Below are positions 1 through 10,325 of a stretch of 64,000 nucleotides of DNA, piece after piece. Origin of the DNA: Plasmodiophora brassicae. Lineage: Eukaryota; Endomyxa; Phytomyxea; Plasmodiophorida; Plasmodiophoridae. Under the pieces are notes generated by a model, which saw nothing but the letters and a program-made list of their open reading frames with translations, did no database searches and was not told the DNA's origin. The first letter of the stretch is position 1, and every line of letters begins with the position of its first letter. Location: the NCBI GenBank assembly GCA_039704465.1, contig JASFAU010000020.1, forward strand, positions 186,001 to 250,000, in the 5' to 3' direction. The translations under genes and the position numbers were made by a program.

Positions 1-318
1 TATTACGAGATCGGTTCGAACGCCGTTCCGCACCCTGAGGTCCACCCGCGTTTTAAAGGTCTTTTTAGCGGTCGCAACCAGCAGTCACTTAGATTTCTAG
101 AAGCAATTAGAGCTTATAATGCGGCGTTCGCGTTTACAAGCCTGGGCACGCCGGGCCTAGACACAAACCTGGCCAGCATGCGCGATGGCGTGTACACGTT
201 CCGCGTGAACGGCCTGCTGTACCACCGGATCGGTCCCGTGCAAGCGTTCGACGGCCAGAAGCCCAGGTTCGCTCAGATCTACTTTATGGATCCCGACGCG
301 CAGACCGATCGCCGCGCC
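1..318 (+). mobile_element. Helitron Rep/helicase N-terminal fragment (left arm)
   Basis: Frame 1 is open from the window edge. It contains LLYHRIGPVQAF, then a glutamine/proline turn and PRFAQIYFMDPDAQTDRRA, the pattern of the Helitron-like N-terminal domain of rolling-circle Rep/helicase proteins (a YHRIG block followed by a FAQIY block). The protein breaks off after about 105 visible residues, where the sequence turns into its own reverse complement. This is a truncated fragment with no HUH or helicase motif in view, and the upstream part lies outside the window. The family call rests on motif recall, not on a search. Confidence 0.7.
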
Positions 319-573
319 GCCATCTGGGCTGCTGGCCGTCGAACGCTTGCACGGTACCGATCCGGTGGTACAGCAGGCCGTTCACGCGGAACGTGTACAC
401 GCCCTCGCGCATGCTGGCCAGGTTTGTGTCTAGGCCCGGCGTGCCCAGGCTTGTAAACGCGGACGCCGCATTATAAGCTCTAATTGCTTCTAGAAATCTA
501 AGTGACTGCTGGTTGCGACCGCTAAAAAGACCTTTAAAACGCGGGTGGACCTCAGGGTGCGGAACGGCGTTCG
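17..573. repeat. Helitron-derived inverted repeat, 250-bp arms
   Basis: Positions 17-266 and 324-573 are reverse complements of each other with only scattered mismatches, around a 57-bp unique centre. The right arm therefore encodes the same Helitron peptide on the minus strand. Arms of equal length suggest a duplication-inversion event, and a transcript through the locus would fold into a long hairpin. Confidence 0.9.
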
Positions 574-1289
574 TATCCACTTTGCCCTTATGGCAGCAGA
601 TGGATTCCCGTTCGCAAGCCCATCGGAGCGCACCGCACCGCCAACAGCTGACACTCATGGTGCCCGCCGAGTGACGGTCCTCAAGCCTGACGTCTGTAAA
701 AGCCTCGATTCTGCAACACCCCCTCAGCATGATGAAGGTATAGCAGATCGATGCAATCGCAAGACGACAGATTTGAGATTGTTGCCTTCCGAACGCAAGC
801 GCGCGCGGCGGGGGGCCGGGGGAGGGGCTGCGGCGTCCGAGGTTGGCGCCAAAACCGTAACCAACGTAGCCCAACCTCCTCCCAGTGCCAACCCCAGTGG
901 GCGCAACCCCCTGCAGGTTGCAGGCCCAACCACGCCAAGAGGTTTAGTGGTGTGGATGGACTGTTGGCGTTGACTGGGAACTTCATTGCCTCGCCTTTCG
1001 GTCTTCCCGTTCAACAGCAGCGTCAACTTAACGTGTTCGAATAGTATATGTTAGCAGGGCTATTCGATGGAGGGCCACTTGATCGGTTTCAGGGCGTTGG
1101 GGGACGTAGTCGCCTTATTCGCTCTGGGCGATAGCGTTTCCGTCCTCCGGATCACCGGCTTGGAGTCACGTGGCGACAGCGATTTGCTTCGCTGGGGCGT
1201 TGCAGGCCTCACTGGCACAGCGATCCTTGGCAATGCCATCTTCAGGTCGAACAGCGCGTTCGGTGCTGCACACGGCCAAGTCAGACAGG
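574..1289. other. No supported gene
   Basis: Open frames here are short, arginine- and proline-rich, mutually overlapping, and have no recognisable motif. A purine-rich GC tract lies near 800-835. The 3' untranslated region of the minus-strand cyclic-nucleotide-binding gene may extend into the right end. Confidence 0.5.
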
Positions 1290-2875
1290 TTATGGATCGA
1301 ACAGGCGTGTGCCGGTACCGAGGCAGTTCGATCCGACGAAGATCTTGTCGAAGTTGACGGCATCGATGGTCACGAACAGCGACCGGGTCGTGGCCGTTGC
1401 CGTACCGGTTCGGCGGGCGTCGCTTCTCGCGATCAAACCGACTTCCCCGAAATACCGGCCCTTGCCCAGGGTGGTCACCTTCGCGTCCGTCTTGATGGAC
1501 ACCTCACTACGCAGGTTCAACGCCTCAGCTCCATCGACGAAGAAGCGAGGATGAACGGGCGTTACCCATCGGCGATCATAAAGAAGCGGTCGCTGGGGTC
1601 CCCAGTTTTAAAGATGACATCGTCGGCCTGGAAGACTTCCAGGGTGCACACCCGGGCTATGTAGGCGAGCGTGTCCTCGGATAGAGCGTCAAAGAAGGCG
1701 GTCGTGTACTTGCGGAACTGCTGGGCGATTCGCTCCTTCGTGTTCGTCGCAATAAAGTCGTACACGCGCCGGTCGACCCTCATGAACTTGTCGAACTCGG
1801 GCGATAGCAGCTCTGGGGGCAGAGACGTAATCAGGCGCGTTTCCGGTCAGAGAACGCTGCGTCCCACGAACCGAAAAGAATGCAGGGCTTCGTCGAGATG
1901 ACATCCGACGTGCGCGGGATCTGCATCATCATCGCCACCTCGCCGAAACCTACCTCACGCGTCATTCGCCAATACGACTGCACTCGGGTTCCCGATTTCG
2001 TTACATTGCCCTTTCCTGAATGAGTTCAGGACCATGTTGCCTGCACCGGAAGATGTCACCGACGGGACACAAATCTCCAATCGCAACGCTAGGCACCTGA
2101 TCGTGCCTCCAGTTCGCCGCGTTGCACAATGTACAGCGAGTTGCCGAAGCCGCCTTCCTTGATGATGTACTCACCTTCGGAGAGGCCACGAAAGTGGAGC
2201 ATGTTCATGAAGGTCTCCATGTTGCGCCTGCTGACGCCGCGAAACATCTCCATTTCTTTCAGGACGTCAATGGAAGTCCCGAGCTTCATAGTTTCGAGAA
2301 GCGCGTCCAGGTTGACCGCCAGCGAGTTGTCTTCCTGCATTTCGCGAAGCTTCTCGCGCGTTAATTCCAGGTACCGAACCGGAGTCTTCGCCTCGACCGT
2401 GAACGCGCGCACCGCGTCGGGCCCCAGGAGCATCTCGGAACCGAACATGTCGCCCGGGCCGAGCTCGGCGACGATGGCGGTGTTCCCGTCCTTGTCCACT
2501 GACAGTTTGGTCATTGCCCCCTTACAAATGATTCCCCAGAAGTCGGCAGGCTGTAACACGAAAGCGGCATCAGACGTGCACAAAGCTCGGTCGCCCACAA
2601 GCACATACATCGCCGGCATTGTATACTTGTACGCCATCGACGAGCTGGACCGAGGTCATAGGCGACGCGATCCGCACGAGTTCATCTTCGCGATACGATA
2701 TCCGCAACGGCGTCAGTTGCAGGATGTTGACGACTTTCCTCCTGGTCCGGACGCTCTTGGCGCTCTGCCGGAACAGCTGCAGCGACGACGCACGACGGTG
2801 ATGTGCACCCGACATTGTCGTCGGCGACATGCGCCTCAGCATGGCTATTACCGTCGTTGAGGATGTTCGACCCAC
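1290..2875 (-). CDS. Protein with three cyclic-nucleotide-binding domains (PKA-R/PKG-like)
   Basis: Spliced gene. Exon 1 carries an RRAS kinase-type site, then ILQLTPL and the first CNB domain up to VYNAGD. A 58-bp intron (2551-2608, GTATGT...ACAG) joins it to ADFWGIICKG and a phosphate-cassette-like FGSEMLLG. A second CNB domain (VLKEMEMFRG... SLYIVQRGE, then FGEVAMMMQIPRTSDV) and a third (TLEVFQADDVIFKTGD, RYFGEVGLIARSDARRT) follow. Another intron ends each neighbouring exon around 1515-1560. Domains 2 and 3 keep the Glu and Arg of the cyclic-nucleotide pocket; domain 1 has the Glu shifted by one position. No kinase domain is visible, so a regulatory or sensor role is inferred. The exact 5' start (2875 or a downstream Met) and the final exon end are uncertain. 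The gene is divergent from the next gene with about 54 bp between starts. Confidence 0.75.
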
Positions 2876-2929
2876 CGGGGGTACCCGGAAGGGCGAATAT
2901 CTCGCGTGACGAAAAAATCATCTGGGTAC

Positions 2930-4702
2930 ATGCGAGTGCAGTCCCGCACTTCTCCGACGGTCGGCAGCTGTACGTTCGGCGAACGGTTCGACATCGCTGC
3001 CGTCCCGGACTTGTTCGACATCAGCTGCTGACTGCAGCCGGCGCAGGGCCTGTTTGACGGACGGATATTCCGTTGCGCAAGCGACACCATGGAGCGCTGG
3101 CTGCTGTACGACGAGATCGTCGACCGGGGCGCGCCGCTGCGTGGCGTTCCGCGGCGGACGGTGCCATGGCCGGCGGCGCCGCATCGCGACGTTGACCTGT
3201 ACTGCGATGCGTTCAAAGACTCGGCGCAGTTCGCCGCCCTGCTGGATCGTGATCGTCCGTGAACGCGCGTGCTCCTCGTCGCGACGTCCGCTGATGTCCA
3301 TTGCAGGTGTGGCGGCTCCGGACTCGGAACCAGAGCGTGCCACCACCGAAGCGTCCGCCTACACGCCGTCCGTTGACTCCCTGCTGGCCATGCTGCGCGC
3401 CGGCACCTGCCGAGACGTTCTGCAAACGCTGCCGACGTCAACGTTACACCAGTTGCGTCGTCGCGTTGCGGCGCGAGAACAGGTAGGCGTGCGCACCGCA
3501 CCGTCCCGTGTGCAAATACGACTGACGCGACTAGCAGGCGCTGGTCGCGCCCGGCGACTCGCAGGAGCGGATCCCGGACGCCATACGACGACGCGAGGAG
3601 ACCGGCAATGAATTCCTGCTATCGCTCGTCTCGATGTCCATGCACAGGTGCGCGCACACCCGCGTGAGGGAACAACGATGAATGCCTAAACGCCTTCGCA
3701 GCTGTGGCGACCACCGGTCGCCGTCTCCCTATGCTGCCATTGTCGCCAAGGACCACATCGGTACCGGAAACAACCAGCCGCACGAGCCCATTCGGGTCTG
3801 ACGTCTCCGTTACAGGCGATTTGCTCCGGGACGTTCTTCGGCACGTGCCTCGCCCGCTTAGCATTGGTACGCTCCTGCAATTGTTCCCGTTGCAAGCCCG
3901 CCTGTTCGACCGGTGGTGGCGAGCGAAAGCCGACTCACAACGGGGCACCAGCGACGAAATCGATCGGGTCTACAAGTTTCCACCCGCACGTCTCGTCGTC
4001 TCAGTTCTCACTGTGTGCCCAGGACGAGGAACGGAGCGTGGACGAGAACGACGACGAGGAGGAGGACGACGACGACGACGCGTTGGTCGATGAGGTCGAC
4101 GGTTCGTCACAGGCGGCAGTGAACCTGGAGAATTACTTCCAGCTGGGTAGCAGCGCCCCGGCCGAGTCGGTCCTCTACGAGGTTGCTGCACCCGCTCCGT
4201 TCAGCGCGACCCGGATCGGGCCCAGGTCCCGCCTCCGTCGCAGCCGACAACGGGAGCTTTCCATGTCCCTCGACGATTACAACGTATGCGCTGCCGTTCC
4301 AACGCGCGTCTGCCGCTGACGTTGCTCCTGGTAGTACTACACGCGATGCCGTCAGGCCAGCTTTGTGAGCCGCACGAACCGATTCACGTTCCTGCGATGG
4401 ATTGGCGTCGTGCAGGAGGACCTGGCTCGGCTTCCGAGCGCCGCCCGGCAACGTTATGTCGCGTTCCTGGGATTGCTGGCGTACGACCGCCTAGGTCTGG
4501 CGTCCATTTCTCGCTGCCGACGGGTTCGCGCTAACAATCGCGTGCAGGGTGCCTGGTGGAACTAGCGCAGGCGGTGCGACAGGACGACTCGCAGGGTCCG
4601 ATAACGTATGCGGAGATGTGCGAAGCGATCGCGCTCGCCGATCAGATGAACGACGAGATCGGGCCGATGCCGCGCGTGCTACAGTCCCTGTCGTCAGCGT
4701 AG
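2930..4702 (+). CDS. Unknown spliced protein, acidic middle region
   Basis: I do not recognise a family. Several exons chain together through GT-AG introns of 44-57 bp: an exon with DTMERWLLYDEIVDRG, one with SVDSLLAMLRAG ending REQ at 3480, an intron 3481-3536, an exon beginning ALVAPGDSQE, and another with DLLRDVLRHVPRPLS. A run of Glu/Asp near 4040-4085 is followed by QAAVNLENYFQLG, and the last exon ends in MPRVLQSLSSA with a TAG at 4700. Two segments resemble each other (DVLQTLPTSTLHQL and DVLRHVPRPLSIGTLLQL), which hints at an internal helical repeat. The ATG at 2930 is the first in frame with a plausible first exon; the first intron is the least certain. Divergent promoter shared with the CNB gene. 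Confidence 0.45.
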
Positions 4703-4782
4703 CCATGTAGCGGCAGGTGCAAGGCCAGCGGGCGGTTGAGGTGGACCGACGAGAACGCTGTTTACGGAACGCGGGCGACGCT

Positions 4783-5793
4783 TCACTGACCCGTTGGTCG
4801 ATAATGGTCGTCGTCGCAGGTGGAATACAGATGGCCTTCGTTGGACATCCAGGCGATATCTTTCTGCACTTGCTGGTACGAGTAGGATCCGGGCAACATC
4901 CGCTGGACCTCTTGGATCGACAGGCCATTATCGCCCGAAACGCTCTGCACGAACACGTCCATGATCGCGTTCTGCAACGGCGTCAGCCCGTTCGTCGCGG
5001 AACGCTGGAACCCGACGACGGGGGCGTCGACGCCTGCCCCCCGTGGTTGTTGGTGTGCGGCAACGCCCCTCACGTTCTGCAGATGCGTTAGCGCAGCGTG
5101 CGCCAGGTGGCTGGCGATCTCGTTGTGGTCCGTCAGCGGGCGGATCGAGAACCCGGTGATGTTCTTCACCGAGTTGTACTCCTGGACCTTGCCGTACACG
5201 TGCACGTAGACGCCCTCGACGAGCGCGCTGCGCAGCATGCGAACCTGCTCCGAATCGTCGTCGCTGTCGTTCTGCCACAGCCGCACCTCGATGACGCCGG
5301 TGCTGTCGTCGATCGTGTACGCGACGTTCGTGCTTTGCACCTAGGCGAACCTCGTGTCAGAAACGCACGTCATCGAACAGCAACGAACAGGGCGACCCGA
5401 CCTGAACCTTGATAATGCACCCGACGATCTTGACCTGGTTCAACTCCCGCTTATCAACCATGAATTTCGCTGAGGTCGGTTTCAGTGCACACGCTGCGGA
5501 TGAGTCCGGGCACGAAAACAATGCTGACATTCGGTGGTGGACGGCTCGGCCGTCAGGATCTGCTTGATCGTGACCGGCGTCAGCGTCCGGTCGCTCTGCA
5601 TCGGCCGGATGCCGCCGTCCTGGCTCGCCCCGCCGGGCGCGTACCCGGACGACGGCGACATGAAGAACCCGCCGCCGCTGAACGTGTTCGCATTGTCGAA
5701 CCCGTTGCCGCCGCCGCCGCCGCCCCCGCCGCCATACGAAGACGCGCCGTACGAGCTGCCGTACATGACCTCCCGACCGGTCGCGCCGCCCAA
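4783..5793 (-). CDS. RPA2: Replication protein A 32-kDa subunit
   Basis: Middle subunit of the RPA single-stranded-DNA-binding heterotrimer, nuclear, acting in replication, repair and checkpoint signalling. Three exons. Exon 1 has the Gly/Ser/Tyr-rich N-terminus and then LTPVTIKQILTAEP. Exon 2 begins with the OB-fold strand KRELNQVKIVGCI. Exon 3 continues TNVAYTIDDSTG, VRLWQND, VYVHVYGKVQEY and SIRPLTDHNEI, then the C-terminal winged helix (NGLSIQEVQRMLPG... DIAWMSNEGHLY). Introns are about 59 and 57 bp. Motif order and length (roughly 270 residues) match the family. The Gly-rich stretch before LTPVTIKQIL is typical of RPA2. The Met at 5793 or the one at 5766 could be the start. Confidence 0.93.
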
Positions 5794-6131
5794 AAATGAC
5801 GCGGGACCCGTCCAGTCGGCGCCCGCACAACATCGCGGATGGGGCGCGCTGCTGTGGCAGCTGCACTGCGCGCAGCACCGTACCGGGTCGGCCAGCGGGA
5901 CGGCGTTCGGCCCTCACGTTCCACACTGCGTGTCTGCCTGCGCCGTGGCATCATTGTTCCACGGGCACACGTGCCGGGTCCGGCACGTGTGCTGTGCAGA
6001 TAGATCCGCAGGAGCCGCCGTCGCCGTCTAGGGTAAGTACATACCGGGTATCCGCCGAGAATAGGTTTTCGGGGCGCGCGCAGCGGGATCGCCACACACG
6101 GCTGGGTGCTGCTGCTGCAGTGACAGACACG

Positions 6132-7781
6132 ATGTCGTCGAGGAGACGCGGCGACGTCGGCGCGCGCCTTCACAGCGCCGAACGGGTTCGCGTTCGGTTA
6201 CGTGAGAGCCACGGGACGGGGCTGACCAAGCGGAACGTGACGTTCACGGTGGGGCGCGATCCGACATCCGCCCGTCAACCCTTCCGCGACGTATGCGCAA
6301 ATGGATCGTCGCCAACCGTGTCGTGACGTGGGCGTCCTCGCAGCAATGTCTGTCGCTGGTGCTCCCGTATGGGTACCCGCAATCGGTGACGCCGGACTAT
6401 GCGACGTTCCAGGTCTGGGATACCGTCCAGGGCCTCTGCTCGTACCTGCGGAGCATCCTCTGTACGTGTCCATGTCACTACTGCCCCCGACCACTGCTGA
6501 CGTGTTCCCGTCTGCACCGAACAGGCCAGCAGTCGCTGTTCGCCGGGCTGGGCGTCGGCGATGCGAGTGCGACCGCATCGTCTGCCGCATTGTCATGGAT
6601 GTTCTTGCGTTCGTCGCTGATGCCGCCTCCTGTCGTGCTGTCGCTCATGGAGCGTTTGCTGTAGACGGCATGTCGATGCTGGGCGGCGTCCTGTTCGCGT
6701 TTCGGACGTCCACTGATTTCGGCGCCGACCCGAAGACCTGGCGGCTGTTCGCTGAGTAGGCGCGCCCCGCCACTGGCTGCACTGTCGTTGGCGTTGCACT
6801 GAGCGATCAATCGCAGCTGTGTCAACGATGTCGGCCTAACGTTGACGATGGCGGCGCCGGCTACAGGTCGTCTCTTTCTGCTGGTCGCCTGCCTCGGCTC
6901 GATTTGTTCCGCTGTCTGTGGCGTCGCCGCGGGTACGTCCGTTCCTTTCTACGTGTGCCGTCGCCTGACGCGTCTGCATCAGGCGCGACGAAGGCGGCGA
7001 TCACGCAGCACTTCTGTAGGCAGCGGTCCAACAGCGCCCTGGTGTCCGACATCTACTCCAAGGAGGGCATCCAGGAGACGATCGTATCCATCACCGGGCT
7101 CGTCCTCGGCTCTCTGCTGTCGACCGTCCTCCACGGATCGCTTGGCCTGCGATGGGCCGTGTTCATCGGCCTGACCGCTCTGCACGTCGTCGCCAATTAC
7201 TGGGCCGTCACCGCCCTGTGCCTGACGACGATCAACTACCAGCGCGCCTACATTCTCATTCGCCATTTCATGCTTTGCAGGTCCACGACGCACAGGCCTA
7301 CCTTCTCGTCGGCGCAGGGGGTTCTGATCAGGTGCCCGCTTGCAGGTCAGTGCTGTCGCCCGCCAAAGTCGCCAGGCAGGAGTCGGTGTGGAACTTCCTG
7401 CGTTTCCGGCGGCGCCCGATCCGGTTCGGGGCACCCTTGCATGAGGTCGTCAAGGACCGCTCCGACCTGGACTGGCTGCAGGAGGAGCTTGAGGCGGAAC
7501 GTGGCGCCGAGTCGACCGACCCGCCCTATATCATTCGCATGGCGAACGGCGCCGCGCATGTCGCCTGCCATGAATCGATCGGGTCGCTGGCCATGCTGCG
7601 GTCGATGTTCCAGGCGATGCGCCTGCTGTCCGGGTCGTCGCCGGTCGGCGCCCGGCACGAGACGCGCGAACGATTCGACGAGTTCGCTGGGGCGCTGCGC
7701 TCCAAGGGCTGGGTGCTCGACGAGATCAACCTCCCCGACGAGACCTGGCGATGCGAATGGCCACCCGCCCCGTCGGCCTAG
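6132..7781 (+). CDS. RUS family (DUF647) membrane protein
   Basis: Conserved order of the Root UVB Sensitive/C16orf58 family: VLPYGYPQSVTPDYATFQVWDTVQGLCSYLR, here seen as GYPQSVTPDY then QVWDTVQGL, followed by GLGVGDASATASSA, GMSMLGGVLFAF, WRLFAD, NDVGLTLTM, ATKAAITQHF, IYSKEGIQET and LHVVANYWAV. At least five introns of 50-66 bp join these blocks, for instance 7280-7345, after which the frame reads SVLSPAKVARQESVWNF. The C-terminal soluble part ends at 7781. Plant RUS1/RUS2 act in early seedling development and vitamin B6 homeostasis; the biochemical role is unknown. The first exon is uncertain; 6132 is the earliest credible ATG. Confidence 0.88.
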
Positions 7782-7847
7782 GCGCTCGAATACACGACAA
7801 CAACAACAGCCAGAGCGAAACGATTGAACGAGTGTTATCGTAGGGGC

Positions 7848-9224
7848 TCAGACGGTGCAACGCAGGTTGGCGAGGCGGGCTTTGCGGGTGTCCAGGCCGC
7901 CGTCGTCCTCCTGCAGAGCAGGCAGCGCTTCCAGGTACGCCCTGTAGCGGGACTGGTAGACCTTGTGCAACTCCCCCGCGAACGCCCGCGAGCTATCCAG
8001 GAACGGATGCGCCTGCCCCTTGTCCGGGTGGACCAGCCGCTGGACCTGCCTGTACGCCCAGCAGACGAGGACCTTCGCGGGCGCCGCCCCCAGCACGAGC
8101 GGGTTGTTCGCCTTGCCGAACGCGTCCACGACAATCATGTTGTGCAGGTCGACGAAGCTGAGGGTCGCCGCCACGGCGAGCACCTCGTTCAGCTTGTCCC
8201 GGATCAGGGCGTTCATCGATGTGTAACTGCGAGTGCTGGCCGACGACGACGATGCCGGCGGCGGCGAGTGCTTGGCGAACAGCAGCCCGCGTTCCGCATC
8301 GGTGAACACGGGCGCCCCGTCCGGCGTCTTGGCGTCGATCGCCCTCAGCGCCCGCGGCGTGCTCTGCTGCGTCAGCGAGGCGGCTTCGGCCTCTCGCGTC
8401 CAGACCTTCTTCAGCGTCAGTGTCTGGACCCGGTCGGTGAAGACGTTGCGGTTGTCGGCATCCCTGGCGACGACGGCGTCCAGAGCACGCTTCCGGTCCG
8501 CCTCGGTGAACGCGTCCTTCGTCAGGCACGCGTCGATGTCGTGCAGGTGGACCCTGGCCAGGTGGGCGCGCTGGTCGTCCTTCGAGAAGACGTTGCGCCC
8601 GTCGGCGTCCTTGGCCTGGACGGCATCCAGGGCCCGTTTACGGTCGGTATCGAGGAACGCGTCCCTGCTCAGGAATGCGTCGATATCGCGCGTGTACACC
8701 TTGGCCAGCCAGATGCGCTGCTCGACTTTGGAGAAGACGGCGCGGTGCTCCGCGTCCCTGGCGAGGACGGCGTCCAGCGCCCGATGGCGATCCGCGTCGA
8801 CGAACCCGTCCTTAGTCAGGCAGGCGTTTACGTCGCGCGAGTAAATCTTGGTTAGCCAGGCGCGCTGCTCGACCTTGGAGAAGAGGTAGCGGTTGTCGGC
8901 ATCCTTGGCCAGAGCGGCGTCGACGGCGTGCTTGCGGTCCTCGTCGCCGAATCCGTCCTTGTTCAGGCATGCGTCGACGCGGCGCGCGTAGACTTTAGTC
9001 AGCCACGAGCGCTGCTCGACCTTGGACAGGATGTAGCGGCCGTCGGCATCCCTGGATAGGACGAGGTCCACGGCCTGGTCCTGGTCGGAAGAGCGGAGCG
9101 ATGTCGGGCGCAGCAGGGCGCTGAGCTCGCGCAGACAGGACGCCCTAGCCGCACACGGACCGCCCGCCGCCGGTCGGCCCGCGACGGCAGACAGGACGAG
9201 GCACAGCGCCAGCGCACCAACCAT
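7848..9224 (-). CDS. Secreted 49-residue-repeat protein with J-like C-terminal domain
   Basis: Single-exon ORF of about 458 codons from the ATG at 9224, chosen because it starts a clear signal peptide (MVGALALCLVLSAVAG). The mature protein holds five tandem 49-residue repeats plus a partial sixth. Each runs DRKRALDAVLAKDAD, then FSKVEQR, then WLTKVYTRDIDACL and KDGF. A Ser-rich linker follows. The C-terminal 120 residues contain AYRQVQRLVHPDKG with an HPD triad (codons at 8022-8030), the signature of J-domains that stimulate Hsp70 ATPase, and a helix after it. A J-like domain behind a signal peptide would act in the ER lumen or outside the cell. No ER-retention signal is present (it ends LRCTV). 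I know of no family with this layout. Confidence 0.8.
   Translation of the reverse strand: MVGALALCLVLSAVAGRPAAGGPCAARASCLRELSALLRPTSLRSSDQDQAVDLVLSRDADGRYILSKVEQRSWLTKVYARRVDACLNKDGFGDEDRKHAVDAALAKDADNRYLFSKVEQRAWLTKIYSRDVNACLTKDGFVDADRHRALDAVLARDAEHRAVFSKVEQRIWLAKVYTRDIDAFLSRDAFLDTDRKRALDAVQAKDADGRNVFSKDDQRAHLARVHLHDIDACLTKDAFTEADRKRALDAVVARDADNRNVFTDRVQTLTLKKVWTREAEAASLTQQSTPRALRAIDAKTPDGAPVFTDAERGLLFAKHSPPPASSSSASTRSYTSMNALIRDKLNEVLAVAATLSFVDLHNMIVVDAFGKANNPLVLGAAPAKVLVCWAYRQVQRLVHPDKGQAHPFLDSSRAFAGELHKVYQSRYRAYLEALPALQEDDGGLDTRKARLANLRCTV
8352..9086 (-). repeat. Five tandem 147-bp coding repeats
   Basis: Minus-strand coding repeats, each 49 codons with no spacer, within the secreted J-like protein. 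The first four are most alike; the fifth diverges after its midpoint and a sixth is cut short. The Asp-rich DADGR/DADNR loop recurs in each copy and is similar in spacing to a calcium-binding loop, but no complete EF-hand ligand set is visible. Confidence 0.85.
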
Positions 9225-9701
9225 GTTCTGAGGCCTGGCCCGGAGCCCAATCCCGCAAGTGATGCGAAATGGCGAGGGGCGTGCGTGCCCGCGCGATCCC
9301 GCTATTAATAGACCCTGTCCGAGGTAACCTGCCAGTGCGGCGCCGGGCACTGTGATGCGGGCATATTAGTTTGCCGCGATCGGACACATTCGCCGCCCGC
9401 CTGACCTCGCCATGAAGCCCCCGTCTGAACTGATTAAACCTTTACAAAGCGGCACAGATTGGAGCAGCGCTGGACAGCATCTCAGTGCGGTGCCTTGCAC
9501 ATCACGGCGTGGCAGCGTCGCCCCGCGATGGAACTCCAGAACGGATATGGCTGGTGGAACAAGGCTCCCCGGGCACCGAGTCAGTCGCCTGTCAGCGTAC
9601 GGTTTGCTGGCGAGCGCAGTGGCGGTGCTTATGTCCCAACTTGCCTCGAACGACGCACCGGGAAGTCCGCAGGAGAATTCGCGCCGCGCGACAGTGTCGG
9701 C

Positions 9702-10269
9702 ATGGCGGAACAGCCGCAGCTCGTCGACATCTCGACGCTGCCGTACGAGCAGCTGGTTATGCTGAAGAACCAGTTCGAGCAGGTGACGTCCGCGTGCACG
9801 TCCGATGGCACGTGGATGACACGTTTGTCATGCGTTTCCAGGAGGTTCAAGGCCTGGCACAGCTGTCCGGGACGTTAAAGGTTGCAGCGTCGCGGTTCCA
9901 GAATTCGATCAAGGCGCTCGGCCAACTGAAGAATTCATCGGAAGGTCACACGTATCCTGCATTCTGTATCCTGAATTTATTATTGACCCGCTGTCAGGTG
10001 CTGAAATCCTCGTCCCGTTAACCGATTCGTTGTACGCGCCCGGAGCGCTGGTCGATCCCGGGCACTGCCTCGTCGATGTCGGCACCGGGTTCTTCATCGA
10101 GAAGAAGACGTCCGATACCATCGATTACTGTAATCGAAAGTGCACGACGGTCGTCGAGAAGATCAACGAGGCCGACAGCGAACTGGCGCGCAAACGCGAA
10201 GGGCTGCAGACGATCTTCCAGCTGATCCAGGCGAAGCAAGCCCAGGAGACCAGAAAGCCCAGCGCCTAG
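9702..10269 (+). CDS. PFDN5: Prefoldin subunit 5
   Basis: Alpha-class subunit of the cytosolic prefoldin hexamer that delivers actin and tubulin to CCT. Three exons: MAEQPQLVDISTLPYEQL with VMLKNQFEQ to 9782; intron 9783-9841; EVQGLAQLSGTLKVAASRFQ to SSEG; intron 9945-9997; then ILVPLTDSLYAPG, CLVDVGTGFFIEKK and the C-terminal coiled coil ending PSA at 10269. The LVPLT...YVPG and VDVGTG.. blocks are diagnostic of PFDN5. Length is about 150 residues, as expected. Confidence 0.95.
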
Positions 10270-10325
10270 ACCACCATCCGTCTTGGTATACATCATCATC
10301 ATCAGCGGGACGCCGGAAATGATCC

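Noticed and set aside
1..573. Terminal inverted repeats of a DNA transposon
   Set aside because: Both arms are internal Helitron coding sequence, Helitrons lack terminal inverted repeats, and there is no target duplication.
7824..8855. 343-codon plus-strand ORF opposite the repeat protein
   Set aside because: It is the antisense shadow of the minus-strand repeats; composition is Arg/Val/Gln-rich and its repeats mirror the coding strand.
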